Shown here piece by piece: positions 8,042-16,869 of a stretch of DNA of 60,408 nucleotides. The notes beneath the pieces are model-generated. The model was given only the letters and a program-made list of their open reading frames with translations, was not told the origin of the DNA and searched no databases. Source of the DNA: Mycobacterium sp. (GTDB lineage: Bacteria > Actinomycetota > Actinomycetes > Mycobacteriales > Mycobacteriaceae); contig JAOPVX010000274.1 in the NCBI GenBank assembly GCA_025965975.1, positions 1 through 60,408 of the forward strand, given 5' to 3'. Positions within the stretch are counted from its first letter, which is position 1; each line of letters begins with the position of its first letter. The position numbers were made by a program, and so were the translations under genes.

Positions 8042-8486
8042 TCACGTTCGCCGGTTGAGATTCGTCACACTTTGCGTGCGCAACCACTCTCGTTGCCTGC
8101 GGATGAACGCGGCATCGACAACAGCGCCGTGGCCCGGCACGAAGACCGCATGCTCACCGCCGGCCTCGATGACACGCGCCAGCGTCGCCGGCCACGCGAG
8201 AAGGTCGGAATCGGCGTCGACGGACGGATCGCCAGATTCCTCGACCAGGTCGCCACAGAACACCACGGGTCGGTCCGAGCCGGTGACCACGGCAGATCAA
8301 GTCGTGGTCGGTGTGACCGCGGCCCGGATGGCAGGTGACCTGTTGCCCGGGTACGCGCAGCGCGGCGATCGCTCCGTCCACCTCGGTCGGCGTCGTGCCG
8401 GTGTCGACCAGCACCGCTCCGCCGCGGCCATCGACGAGCCCACCGGAGACATCGAGAAACGGGAGCCCTTCCCAGATGACGGTCAC
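8042..8486 (-). pseudogene. MBL-fold metallo-hydrolase, internal deletion plus frameshift
   Basis: A GTG at 8486 overlaps the xylulokinase stop as GTGA. The N-terminus (GLVDGRGGAVLVDTGTTP) is metallo-beta-lactamase-like, and the frame then jumps to CHPGRGHTDHDL. The HxHxDH metal-binding block and about 80-100 residues expected between these parts are missing. At about 8298 the frame shifts by one base and continues as VVTGSDRPVVFCGDLVEESG through FVPGHGAVVD to a stop at 8042. Two independent lesions make this a dead gene rather than a sequencing slip. Confidence 0.65.
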
Positions 8487-9880
8487 CGCCCAAGCGTGAG
8501 TGGCTGCGCCGCGCGGTACTGCTCGAGCACTTGCGGCGTCGGGTCCGCGGTGTAGGACGCAGTCACCCCGAACGACCACGGCGGCGGCGAATCCCGTTGC
8601 GACAGCACCCATGCCGCCTGCCTGGCCGCGCCAAGCGCGACGTACTCGGCCGGCGTCGGCACGAGCACCGGTGCGGCAAGGATCGCGGGCGCGATACGCC
8701 GGACCGCTTCCGAGCGCGCTCCCCCGCCAATCAGGATGATGCGTTGCACATCGACGCCCTGCGCTGAGATCTTATCGATGCAGTACGCCATCGATGCCAG
8801 TAGGCCCTCCACCGCGGCACGAGCGACGTTGGCGGGCACGAGATTACGTGTCGTTACGCCGTGCAACGCACCTGTGGCATCCGGCAGGTTGGGCGAGCGT
8901 TCGCCCTCGAAATACGGCACCAGGGTGAGACCCTCGGCACCGGGAGGCGCCAACAACGCGAGCCGGTCCATCTCGTCGAAATCGACGCCGAGCATCGTCG
9001 TCACTGCCGCCAGCACGGGAGCCCCGTTGAGTGTGCACACCAGCGGCAGCTGCCGTCCGGTGGCGTCGGCGAAGCCGGCCACGATTCCCTCCTGGTCATG
9101 GGGTGCGGCCTCTCCCACCGCGCTCACCACACCGGAAGTGCCTAGCGACACGATGCAATCACCTGTGCCTGCGCCAAGACCCAGCGCCGCCGCGGCGTTG
9201 TCGCCCGCGCCGGGACCCAGCAGCGCGCCCGCCGATGTCTGCCCCGCCGGATCCCTCGGGCCAAGCACGGAAGGCAGGGCGGGCCGTCGCCCCCGCAGCG
9301 CCAGCTCGAGCAGGTCGGGCTGGTAGCTGTCGGTCTCCGAGGAGAAGTATCCGGTGCCGCTCGCGTCGCTCCGGTCGGTGCGCAGCGCGGTGATATCCGT
9401 CGAGCCGCTCAGCCGCCACGTCAGCCAGTCGTGCGGCAGGCAGACCGCCGCCGTGGCATCCGCGTGCGCAGGTTCATGGTCGGCCAGCCACCGCAGCTTG
9501 GTCGCCGTGATGGCCGCGACCGGCACCACGCCGACCCGCTTTGCCCACTCGCCTGCGCCGCCCAGATCGTCGACGAGGTCGGCCGCCGCGGCGCTCGAGC
9601 GAGTGTCGTTCCACAGCAACGCATCCCGAACGACTGTGCCTGCACCGTCCAGGCACACCATGCCATGCTGCTGGGCGCCGACCGACACCGCCGCCACATC
9701 GTCGAGTCCCCCGCCGGCACCGACGCTGGCCTGGATTGCGGACCACCACAGCTGCGGATCGACCTCGGTGCCGTCGGGATGAGGCGACGACGCGGACCGC
9801 ACGATCTCGCCGGTCTCCGCGTCGCAGACGACCAGCTTGCACGACTGGGTGGACGAGTCGATACCCGCGACAAGTGCCAC
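8483..9880 (-). CDS. xylB: Xylulokinase (FGGY family)
   Basis: A 465-residue FGGY sugar kinase predicted to phosphorylate D-xylulose with ATP. The GTG at 9880 gives the expected N-terminal phosphate-loop strand [10 protein letters not shown]. The xylulokinase-like [10 protein letters not shown], the second nucleotide motif [10 protein letters not shown] and the adenosine motif [14 protein letters not shown] follow in order. The upstream extension of the open frame is a shadow. No xylose isomerase or transporter is adjacent, so the sugar is inferred from the family only. It is translationally coupled to the ruined metallo-hydrolase behind it. Confidence 0.85.
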   Translation of the reverse strand: MALVAGIDSSTQSCKLVVCDAETGEIVRSASSPHPDGTEVDPQLWWSAIQASVGAGGGLDDVAAVSVGAQQHGMVCLDGAGTVVRDALLWNDTRSSAAAADLVDDLGGAGEWAKRVGVVPVAAITATKLRWLADHEPAHADATAAVCLPHDWLTWRLSGSTDITALRTDRSDASGTGYFSSETDSYQPDLLELALRGRRPALPSVLGPRDPAGQTSAGALLGPGAGDNAAAALGLGAGTGDCIVSLGTSGVVSAVGEAAPHDQEGIVAGFADATGRQLPLVCTLNGAPVLAAVTTMLGVDFDEMDRLALLAPPGAEGLTLVPYFEGERSPNLPDATGALHGVTTRNLVPANVARAAVEGLLASMAYCIDKISAQGVDVQRIILIGGGARSEAVRRIAPAILAAPVLVPTPAEYVALGAARQAAWVLSQRDSPPPWSFGVTASYTADPTPQVLEQYRAAQPLTLGR

Positions 9881-9898
9881 GCCTGCGAAGCTACTCCG

Positions 9899-10711
9899 GT
9901 GAGATGGTTCATGGTCACCGCCTCGGCGCTGGCGCTGGCGGTCTCGGCAGCGACCGCCGAGCCCGTCGCGCGTGCGGACGACGACTTGGGCGCGCGCGTC
10001 GCCGCGGCGGACTCGTACCTGGCCACGCGTCCTGGCGTCGTCGGCTATGTGCTGCGCGACCGCAAGACCAGCGCGGTCTACCGCAACTCCCATGCCGCCG
10101 ATCCGGTGTGGACGGCCTCCACCATCAAGCTCGCGATGGTGGTCGATCTGCTCAGCCGCCACCGCGCCGGCTCGATCACGCTGAGCGACGCCGACAACCG
10201 GCTGATCGCCGCGATGCTGCATTCCTCCGACGACGACGCGGCCGACGACCTGTGGTCACGCTACGGCGGCGCCGACCACCAGGCGTACAACAACGACTTT
10301 CCTGCCTACGGGATGACGGGCCTACGGCCGCAGCGCGGATTCACCAGCATCTTCCCGTACTGGGGTTTCCAGAAGGCGACCCCTGACGATCTCGATCGGC
10401 TGATCATCTACACGCTGACCCGGCTGCATCCCGCCGACACGTCGAGCATCGTCGATGCACTCCAACACGTCGATCCCGACCAGCAGTGGGGCGTCTGGGG
10501 CGCGGGCCCCGCGATGGCGCCGGGAAATAAGGACGGCTGGTCGCTCGAGGACCACGGGTGGATCGTCAATACCGTCGGCTTCGCCGGCAAGCGACAGCGC
10601 TACACGCTCGCTGTGATGAACGACCTCGGCAGCGACGGTGGCTACGACGACGGCGTCGCGACCACGACACGCCTTTCCGAGCTGTTGCTGGCCGGCCGCG
10701 ACGCCGGCTGA
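9899..10711 (+). CDS. Exported serine hydrolase, class A beta-lactamase fold (LppW-like)
   Basis: A 270-residue protein starting at GTG 9899, with an N-terminal hydrophobic stretch ([18 protein letters not shown]) consistent with a signal peptide but no lipobox cysteine. The SxxK signature is [31 protein letters not shown] and GNKDGW follow in the order seen in mycobacterial LppW-type penicillin-recognising-fold proteins. It is probably cell-wall associated; no beta-lactamase activity should be assumed. The start lies 18 bases from the divergent xylB start. Confidence 0.65.
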   Translation: MRWFMVTASALALAVSAATAEPVARADDDLGARVAAADSYLATRPGVVGYVLRDRKTSAVYRNSHAADPVWTASTIKLAMVVDLLSRHRAGSITLSDADNRLIAAMLHSSDDDAADDLWSRYGGADHQAYNNDFPAYGMTGLRPQRGFTSIFPYWGFQKATPDDLDRLIIYTLTRLHPADTSSIVDALQHVDPDQQWGVWGAGPAMAPGNKDGWSLEDHGWIVNTVGFAGKRQRYTLAVMNDLGSDGGYDDGVATTTRLSELLLAGRDAG

Positions 10712-10748
10712 CCGATGAGTACGCCTGCGGCGTGATGTCAGTACCTAT

Positions 10749-11297
10749 ATGCGAAAACTCGTGATCACCCAAAACATCACTCTTGACGGCGCCATCGAGA
10801 TGCTCGACGACTGGTTCAACCCGCAGCTGCAGGACGAGGATCTGCTCGAGGAATCGCATCGCCAGGACTCGCAGGCCGATGCGCTGCTGGTCGGGCGGCA
10901 GACGTTCGAGGATTTCCGCGGCTACTGGCCCAACCAGACCGATGACCCCACCGGCGTGACCGACTATCTCAACCGAGTCGCCAAGTACGTGGTGTCCTCG
11001 ACGATGAGCAATCCGCAATGGGAGAACTCCACCGTGCTCACCGGCGACGCCGTCGAGCAGACGACCGCGCTGAAGTCGCAGCCCGGTAAGGACATCGTGC
11101 TGACCGGCAGCATCAGCCTGGCGCACGCGCTCATCGAAGGCGGGGTGGTCGACGAATTCCGGTTGTTCGTCTATCCGACGGTGCAGGGCCGCGGCCGTCG
11201 CCTGTTCCCCGACGGGACCGCGATTCCGACGCTGAGATTGGTGGAACCGCCGAAATCGTTCCGATCGGGTATCACGCTGATGCGCTACGCCGGGTGA
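10749..11297 (+). CDS. Dihydrofolate reductase family protein (RibD C-terminal type)
   Basis: A 182-residue protein with the RibD-C/DHFR fold pattern: N-terminal MRKLVITQNITLDG, ALLVGRQTFEDFRGYWP, KYVVSSTM, the nucleotide-binding DIVLTGSISLAHALIEGGVV and FRLFVYPTVQGRGRRLF. Such proteins are NADPH-dependent reductases whose substrates are mostly unknown. ATG 10749 is the natural start. It stands alone between the LppW-like gene and small membrane protein genes. Confidence 0.85.
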   Translation: MRKLVITQNITLDGAIEMLDDWFNPQLQDEDLLEESHRQDSQADALLVGRQTFEDFRGYWPNQTDDPTGVTDYLNRVAKYVVSSTMSNPQWENSTVLTGDAVEQTTALKSQPGKDIVLTGSISLAHALIEGGVVDEFRLFVYPTVQGRGRRLFPDGTAIPTLRLVEPPKSFRSGITLMRYAG

Positions 11298-11320
11298 ACG
11301 CCGACTGTCAGAATTGACCC

Positions 11321-11827
11321 GTGGATGACATCGAGCATCCGAGGGCCCACAAGACGTGGGATCGGGATCGCGACGAGACGGAAGCGCAACGGCTGGATCG
11401 TAATTGGTCCAGCCTTCTGCAGGAGTTGCGGGTTGCGCAAACCGGCGTCCAATTGCTCACCGGCTTCCTGCTGACGCTGCCGTTCCAGCAACGGTTCACT
11501 CAGCTCGACGGCGTCATGCGCACGGTCTATCTGGTCACCGTCGCGTGCTCGATCGGCGCCAATGTGTTGCTGATCGCGCCGGTGAGCATGCATCGACTGT
11601 TGTTTCGCCGGCACCGCCTCAACACGGTGGTTTCGGCCGCGCACAACTGCGCGGTGGTGGGAATGGTGCTGCTCGGCGTCGCGCTCGCCGGAGTGGCCGT
11701 CGTCATCTTCGACACCGTGGTGGGCAGGACGCAAGCATGGGTCGCGGGCGGTTGCACGTTGCTGGCATTGGCCGCGTTCTGGTACTTGATGCCGCTACTC
11801 GGCCGCAGCGACGAAGACCGCTATTAG
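11321..11827 (+). CDS. DUF6328 family membrane protein
   Basis: A 168-residue protein starting at GTG 11321. A basic, charged N-terminus is followed by LQELRVAQTGVQLLTGFLL, then four hydrophobic segments at roughly 40-60, 70-92, 105-128 and 140-160. The motif around the first helix is typical of a small actinobacterial membrane family of unknown role (DUF6328, from memory). Confidence 0.7.
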   Translation: MDDIEHPRAHKTWDRDRDETEAQRLDRNWSSLLQELRVAQTGVQLLTGFLLTLPFQQRFTQLDGVMRTVYLVTVACSIGANVLLIAPVSMHRLLFRRHRLNTVVSAAHNCAVVGMVLLGVALAGVAVVIFDTVVGRTQAWVAGGCTLLALAAFWYLMPLLGRSDEDRY

Positions 11828-11863
11828 GGTTTGCGTCTCGCCGGCCCTGGGAACACAGGGCAC

Positions 11864-12619
11864 ATGTTGATCCGACGAATTGCGCGCCCGATGTTGTCGG
11901 CGGCTTTCATCAGCCGCGGCGTCGATGCCCTGCGCAGCCCGAAACCCGCCGCCGAGGCGGCCCGGCCCGCGCTCGAGGGTCTGAGCAAGCTGCCGGATCC
12001 CGTCGGCACAAACGTTCCGTCCAACGCCGAGACGGTCGCCCGCGTCAACGCCGCGGTACAGATCGGTGGCGGGTTACTGCTCGCCAGCGGCAAGCTTCCG
12101 CGCGTGGCCTCTGCGGCGCTAGCACTCACCGTAGTGCCGGGAAGCCTTGGCGGACATATGTTCTGGCGCGAGTCCGACCCACAACGCAAGGCCGATGAAC
12201 GTCGCGCGTTCTTGACCGACGTCAGCCTGATCGGGGGGCTGATCATCGCCGCCGTTGACACCGAGGGCAAGCCGTCACTCGGCTGGCGCGGGCGTCGCGC
12301 CGCCCACAAGGTATCCGAGGCGGTCACCGCCGCTCTGCCGATGGGCGCGGCCACCGGCGGTGCGCTAACCGACAGCGCGCTGGCAGAAAGGGTGGGACAC
12401 GGTCTGCAGGTCGGCGCCGAACGGGGCCGCGAGGTGGCTCATGTCGCCCGCGAACGCGGCGCGGAGTGGGCCGAACTCGCACGTGAGCGCGCCCCCGAGT
12501 TGGCGGAAACCGCCCGCGAGCGCGGTGCTGAATTCGCCGATGTGGCCCGCGAACGTGCCGGCGAGCTCGCCGACACCGCCCGCACCCAGGTCAAGGAGCG
12601 CCGCAGCCGCTGGGGCTGA
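11864..12619 (+). CDS. DoxX-family membrane protein with C-terminal 11-residue repeats
   Basis: A 251-residue protein. The ATG at 11864 gives MLIRRIARPMLSAAFISRG, the normal DoxX opening; the region to ~150 has DoxX hydrophobic helices. Residues ~185-248 are four or five copies of an 11-residue unit near VARERGAE(W/F)A(E/D)LARER, giving an amphipathic helix with alternating Arg and Glu like an apolipoprotein repeat. DoxX proteins are linked to redox and thiol homeostasis in mycobacteria; what the tail does is unknown. Confidence 0.75.
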   Translation: MLIRRIARPMLSAAFISRGVDALRSPKPAAEAARPALEGLSKLPDPVGTNVPSNAETVARVNAAVQIGGGLLLASGKLPRVASAALALTVVPGSLGGHMFWRESDPQRKADERRAFLTDVSLIGGLIIAAVDTEGKPSLGWRGRRAAHKVSEAVTAALPMGAATGGALTDSALAERVGHGLQVGAERGREVAHVARERGAEWAELARERAPELAETARERGAEFADVARERAGELADTARTQVKERRSRWG

Positions 12620-12710
12620 CCCGAATTGCGTTGCGCGCCAATGACCGGTTGTTGGGATCCGCGCGCGCCAAACCGCTCGCAACTGTCCCTGTGAGCGGTA
12701 CATTTAGCCG

Positions 12711-13205
12711 ATGACAAGCGGCGAGAATCAGCCCCAGCCCGGACAGCACGGCGAACCCGGCGGATATCCGCCGCCACCGGGTGGTCAAGAACCGGGCGGC
12801 CTTGCCCTGCGGTTCGTCGCTCGGTTGATCGACGGCATCATCGTCGGCATCGTGGCATCTGTGCTCATTTTCGTCACGGACACGCTCTCCAATTACTGGT
12901 TCACCGGGCTGTTCACCGGCCTGCTGACGTTCCTGTACTTCCTGGCATTCGAGAGCACCCAGGGCTGGACGATCGGCAAGAGGCTGCTCGGCCTGAGCGT
13001 GCACGGCCCGGGCGGCGCACCGAAGCCCACCGTCCAGCAGTCTGCGATCCGCAATTCGTGGACTCTGCTGCCTATCATTCCGTTCGTCGGCGGCCTGCTT
13101 GGGGTCATCGCGATCGTGGTGATCGCGGTGACCATCAACAGCAGCCCGACCAAGCAGGGCAAGCACGACGAGATCGCGGGCGGCACTCAGGTGGTCAAGG
13201 GTTAG
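12711..13205 (+). CDS. RDD family membrane protein
   Basis: A 164-residue protein with a Pro/Gly/Gln-rich N-terminus (~1-30). The RDD signature follows: ALRFVARLIDGIIVGIV with conserved Arg and Asp, then WTIGKRLLGLSV and a last hydrophobic hairpin. RDD proteins are small transporters or regulators of uncertain substrate. It converges with the gluconate permease gene; the two stop codons overlap by four bases. Confidence 0.8.
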   Translation: MTSGENQPQPGQHGEPGGYPPPPGGQEPGGLALRFVARLIDGIIVGIVASVLIFVTDTLSNYWFTGLFTGLLTFLYFLAFESTQGWTIGKRLLGLSVHGPGGAPKPTVQQSAIRNSWTLLPIIPFVGGLLGVIAIVVIAVTINSSPTKQGKHDEIAGGTQVVKG

Positions 13206-14683
13206 ACAACGATCCCGAGCAGAAGCACCAGCACCAGGCCGGTCACCGACAGCACCGTCTCCATGATGGACCACGACTTGATGGTCTGACCCACCGTCAT
13301 GCCGAAGAATTCCTTCACCAGCCAGAATCCGGCGTCGTTGACGTGGGAGAAGAACAGCGAGCCCGCACCCACTGCGAGCACGACCAGCGACACCTGGCCG
13401 GTGCTCATGCCTTCCACAAGGCCGAGCATCAGCGAGGACGCGGTGATGGTGGCCACGGTCGCGGAACCCGTTGCGAGCCGGATCAATACGGCCAGTACCC
13501 AGGCAAGCAGGATGACCGAGACGTTGGCACCCTTGGCCCAATCGGCCAGCAGCGTGCCGATGCCGCTGTCGACGAGCACCTGCTTGAATCCGCCACCCGC
13601 GGCGACGATCAGGATGATGCCCGCGACTGGAGGCAGCGACGTCTCGAGGCACTTGACGATTTGATCGCGCGTCATCGCCGCGCCGCGGCCCAGCGTGTAG
13701 ATGCCTGCGACCACCGCGATCAACAACGCCATCAATGGGCGGCCGAGAACATCGAAAACCTGGCGCGCCACGTTGGTCTTGTCATCGATGAAGATGTCGA
13801 CCAACGCCTTGCCCATCATCAACCCGACGGGCAACAGCACGGAAAACAACGTGCGGCCGAAGCTGGGACGTTGGCGCTCAACACGGGTGGCGGTTTGGGT
13901 TGTCGTGCCCTCCCCATCGGCGCCCGCCACGGCACTGGTCACCGAACCACCGCCGTTTCGGGCGAAGTCGTCGGCCTCGAACCGATCCGGCACGTCGAGG
14001 ACCACCCAACGCCCGGCCAGCCTGCCGAACAGTGGGCCTGCGACGATCACGGTCGGAATCGCAACCGCCACACCCAACGCCAACGTGACACCGAGGTCGG
14101 CGTTCAGCAGCTGGATGGCGGTCAACGGCCCCGGGTGCGGCGGCACCAGCCCATGCATGGCGGAAAGCCCTGCCAGCGCTGGGATTCCGACGGTGATCAG
14201 CGACAGCTGCGATCGCTTGGCGACCAGATAGATGACCGGCATCAACAACACCAGGCCGATCTCGAAGAACATCGGCAGGCCAATGATGGCGCCCACCAAC
14301 GCCATTGCCCACGGCAACGCCCGCGGCGAAGCGTGGCCGACGATGGTGTCGACGATCTCGTCGGCGCCACCGGAGTCGGCGAGCAGTTTGGCGAACATCG
14401 CGCCCAGTGCAATCAGGATGCCAACGCCCGCCGCGGTGGTGCCGAAGCCGTTACCGAACGAGTCGAGGACGTCGCCGACGTTCTCCCCCGCGACGATGCC
14501 CATGGTCAGTGCACCGAAGATCAGCGCGAGAAACGGGTGCAGCTTGGCGATCGTGATAAGCACGACGATCAGCGCGATGGCGGCCAGCGCGGCCAGGATG
14601 AGCTGCCAGCCCGATGCGACGGGTTCCGGCAGCTTGGTGTCGGCCGCCAGGACGGTGGTTGTCAGCCCGATTTCTGAAGTCAT
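13202..14683 (-). CDS. gntP: Gluconate permease, GntP family
   Basis: A 493-residue, highly hydrophobic transporter with about 12-14 helices. It has GntP-family features such as GILIALGAMFAKLLADSGGAD, GLPMFFEIGLVLLMPVIY and GLVPPHPGPLTAIQLL. It is predicted to import D-gluconate by proton symport. The gene overlaps the upstream gluconokinase gene by four bases (ATGA), and the divergent GntR gene completes a gluconate module. Confidence 0.88.
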   Translation of the reverse strand: MTSEIGLTTTVLAADTKLPEPVASGWQLILAALAAIALIVVLITIAKLHPFLALIFGALTMGIVAGENVGDVLDSFGNGFGTTAAGVGILIALGAMFAKLLADSGGADEIVDTIVGHASPRALPWAMALVGAIIGLPMFFEIGLVLLMPVIYLVAKRSQLSLITVGIPALAGLSAMHGLVPPHPGPLTAIQLLNADLGVTLALGVAVAIPTVIVAGPLFGRLAGRWVVLDVPDRFEADDFARNGGGSVTSAVAGADGEGTTTQTATRVERQRPSFGRTLFSVLLPVGLMMGKALVDIFIDDKTNVARQVFDVLGRPLMALLIAVVAGIYTLGRGAAMTRDQIVKCLETSLPPVAGIILIVAAGGGFKQVLVDSGIGTLLADWAKGANVSVILLAWVLAVLIRLATGSATVATITASSLMLGLVEGMSTGQVSLVVLAVGAGSLFFSHVNDAGFWLVKEFFGMTVGQTIKSWSIMETVLSVTGLVLVLLLGIVV

Positions 14684-15198
14684 CGGTTCTCCTGTTCGGT
14701 TGTGCGCGTGGCGGATAACGCGACGTAATTGTCGATGATGGAATCGATGTTCTGGTCGACATCGATGGCGATGCCGCGTTCATCGGGCTGGAGCGGCTCG
14801 AGCGTGGCGAACTGAGACGCCAGCAGGGATGCGGGCATGAAATGTCCGGGCCTGCTGGCCTGTCGCTTGCCGATGACCTCGGGTGTGCCGGACAGGTGCA
14901 GGAATTCGACGTCGGGGCAATGGCGGCGCAGCTGGTCGCGGTACTTGCGTTTCAGGGCCGAGCAGCTCATCACCCCGCCGTCGCCGCAGTGCTTGGCGAG
15001 CCACTCCCCGATCGCCTCAAGCCACGGGTAGCGGTCGTCGTCGTCGAGAGGTTGACCGGCCGTCATCTTGGCGATGTTGGCCGGCGGATGAAAATCGTCG
15101 GCGTCGGCGAACGGCACCCGCAGGCGCTGTGCCAGCGCCGCGCCGACGGTCGACTTACCGGAGCCAGAAACGCCCATCACGATGATTGGTGACGCCAT
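14680..15198 (-). CDS. gntK: Gluconokinase
   Basis: A 172-residue P-loop kinase making 6-phosphogluconate. The Walker A is GVSGSGKSTVG near residue 10, followed by FADADDFHPPANIAKM and RPGHFMPASLLASQFATLEP, both diagnostic of thermoresistant-type GntK. It is the first gene of a two-gene operon with gntP and lies opposite the GntR regulator; the region between holds an inverted repeat at 15270-15295. Confidence 0.92.
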   Translation of the reverse strand: MASPIIVMGVSGSGKSTVGAALAQRLRVPFADADDFHPPANIAKMTAGQPLDDDDRYPWLEAIGEWLAKHCGDGGVMSCSALKRKYRDQLRRHCPDVEFLHLSGTPEVIGKRQASRPGHFMPASLLASQFATLEPLQPDERGIAIDVDQNIDSIIDNYVALSATRTTEQENR

Positions 15199-15269
15199 TC
15201 CCTCCGCCTACCCAGTTGTGTCTGACGTCACCCAGCATGGCGTAATGATCATACGATTGCAACTCTGTA

Positions 15270-15295
15270 GCGTTATAATATGCTTTTAATAACGC
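15270..15295. promoter_or_regulatory. Inverted repeat in gntK/gntR intergenic region, candidate operator
   Basis: GCGTTAT at 15270-15276 is mirrored by ATAACGC at 15289-15295 across 12 AT-rich bases, and the 8-base palindrome atgatcat sits nearby at 15245-15252. Both lie in the 123-base gap between divergent gntK and a GntR/FCD gene, where an autoregulating gluconate repressor would be expected to bind. Confidence 0.5.
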
Positions 15296-15321
15296 GAGAA
15301 GAGCTATGACAAGATGTATGC

Positions 15322-16038
15322 GTGATCTCTGAAGCAAACGTCGGCGCTTTGCACGGCAATTTGCTCGCCGCGCTGGGCACCGCGATCGTGTCCGGGGCGT
15401 ACCCGCCAGGACAGGTGCTCACGCTGGACGGGGTCGGCGCGCTGCACGGCGTGTCGCGCAGCGTTGCCCGTGAGGTGATCCGCGTGCTGGAGTCAATGGG
15501 CATGGTCGCATCGCGCCGGCGAGTGGGTATCACAATTCTGCCGGCCAAGAAGTGGAATGTTTTTGATCCATGGCTGATTCGGTGGCGGCTCGAGGCGGGC
15601 GACCGGGCCGCGCAGCTGGTGTCGCTCTCGGAGCTGCGGCGGGGATTCGAACCGGTCGCCGCAGCGCTTGCCGCGCGGCGCGCTGACCCTCATCAATGCC
15701 GGATCCTGGCGGCAGCGGTGTCGGACATGGTGGTTCATGGCCGCTCGGGCGACCTCGAGGCGTACCTGTTGGCGGACAAGATCTTCCACCAGACGCTGCT
15801 CGAAGCCAGCGGCAACGAGATGTTCCGGGCACTGAACGGTGTTGTCGCCGAGGTGCTCACGGGCCGTACTCACCACGGCATGATGCCCGCCATGCCGAAC
15901 CCTGCGGCCATCGAACTACACGACCAGGTCGCGCGCGCGATCCGGCTGCGGGACGAGGACGCCGCTGAGCACGCGATGCGCGCGATCATCGACGAGGCGG
16001 TATCGGCTGTGGCCGAGGAGTTTTCGGAATCCTCCTAG
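15322..16038 (+). CDS. GntR-family regulator (FCD domain), probable gluconate repressor
   Basis: A 238-residue protein starting at GTG 15322. Residues ~10-80 form the winged helix (GAYPPGQVLTLDG, SRSVAREVIRVLESMGMV). Residues ~95-230 are the FCD domain with the metal/ligand pattern DKIFHQTLLEASGNEMF and ELHDQVARAIRLRDEDAAEH. It is divergent from gntK-gntP, so it is inferred to respond to gluconate or 6-phosphogluconate. Confidence 0.85.
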   Translation: MISEANVGALHGNLLAALGTAIVSGAYPPGQVLTLDGVGALHGVSRSVAREVIRVLESMGMVASRRRVGITILPAKKWNVFDPWLIRWRLEAGDRAAQLVSLSELRRGFEPVAAALAARRADPHQCRILAAAVSDMVVHGRSGDLEAYLLADKIFHQTLLEASGNEMFRALNGVVAEVLTGRTHHGMMPAMPNPAAIELHDQVARAIRLRDEDAAEHAMRAIIDEAVSAVAEEFSESS

Positions 16039-16832
16039 GGACGAGGCGCGTAGCTGTAGTTGATTCTGCCGCCACTGACCGTGGTGACCGTCAGGGTGAA
16101 GGACGCGGTGTCCGGACCGGTGACGACCGTGCAGTCGATGGTGTTTCCCGCCGTGCCCTCGAGACTGCCTGCGCATTGCGCAGAGTCGGGCCGTCGCCCC
16201 AGTTGCCTCTCGAATTCGTCGAGCAGCGAACTCGCGACTTCCTCCTTGGTCAATACCGGCACCACGTCGAAGTTCATCATCAGACCCTCGACGCTGTTCA
16301 CTTCGACCGTGCGCCGCAGTTTGACTCCGCCGGCGTCGACGTCGCAGTGCGCGGTCACCCCGACCTTGCCCTCCAGGCCCGATTCGCATAACACCGAAGC
16401 AACCTGGGTTCTCGCCGCGGCGGTGACGAGGCGCGAGACCGCCTTCTCGAGTTGCTCTTTGGACACTGCCGGGCTCATCTCGTAGTTGATGGCGCTCCCG
16501 TCGACACCGGTAACCGTGATGACCGGCTCGAAGCTGTTCGTCGGGCTCATCACCACCTCGCACCGCATCGTCTTGCCGACCTCGCCGATCAGGTCCTCTT
16601 TACAGGTCACCGATTGTGGTTGCTGGCCGGCCTTGGCGAGCCTTGCCGCGATGTCAGTTTGCAGGGCATCTTTGCCAACGGACCGCTTCTCATTGACTCC
16701 GACGTTCGCATCACAACCCGAGACCAGTGCCCATACTGTCCCCAGAGCGGCCACCGCTGCCATCACCGTCTGCAAGGGCCGCCTCCTGGACCGTTGCTGG
16801 CTCACGGCCAAACGGTCGTTTGCACGGACCAT
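16035..16832 (-). CDS. Lipoprotein with three tandem DUF4333 repeats
   Basis: A 265-residue protein. The ATG at 16832 gives a signal peptide with QRSRRRP, a hydrophobic core and the lipobox LVSGC, predicting a lipid-anchored envelope protein. Three units of about 75-80 residues follow, each with a Cys-x13-Cys pair (starting CKEDLIGEV, CESGLEGKV, CAGSLEGTA), the DUF4333 pattern, each likely closed by a disulfide. The start upstream at 16934 would run through the promoter of the divergent gene and is rejected. The two stops with the GntR gene overlap by four bases. Function unknown. Confidence 0.75.
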   Translation of the reverse strand: MVRANDRLAVSQQRSRRRPLQTVMAAVAALGTVWALVSGCDANVGVNEKRSVGKDALQTDIAARLAKAGQQPQSVTCKEDLIGEVGKTMRCEVVMSPTNSFEPVITVTGVDGSAINYEMSPAVSKEQLEKAVSRLVTAAARTQVASVLCESGLEGKVGVTAHCDVDAGGVKLRRTVEVNSVEGLMMNFDVVPVLTKEEVASSLLDEFERQLGRRPDSAQCAGSLEGTAGNTIDCTVVTGPDTASFTLTVTTVSGGRINYSYAPRP

Positions 16833-16869
16833 AACAAGTTGGCTGCGGGCGTGATGGTTAACTGCCAAA

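Noticed and set aside
9431-9898. Long N-terminal extension of the LppW-like protein
   Set aside because: The extension is antisense to xylB and has no signal sequence; the GTG at 9899 gives a proper export signal.
13058-14677. Plus-strand open frame of 539 codons across the gluconate permease gene
   Set aside because: His/Gln/Arg-rich translation with no family resemblance; it is the antisense shadow of gntP, which has full transporter features.
15640-15665. TTCGAAcc sequence resembling a tRNA T-loop
   Set aside because: It lies inside the GntR reading frame (RRGFEPVAA) and has no acceptor stem or anticodon arm nearby.
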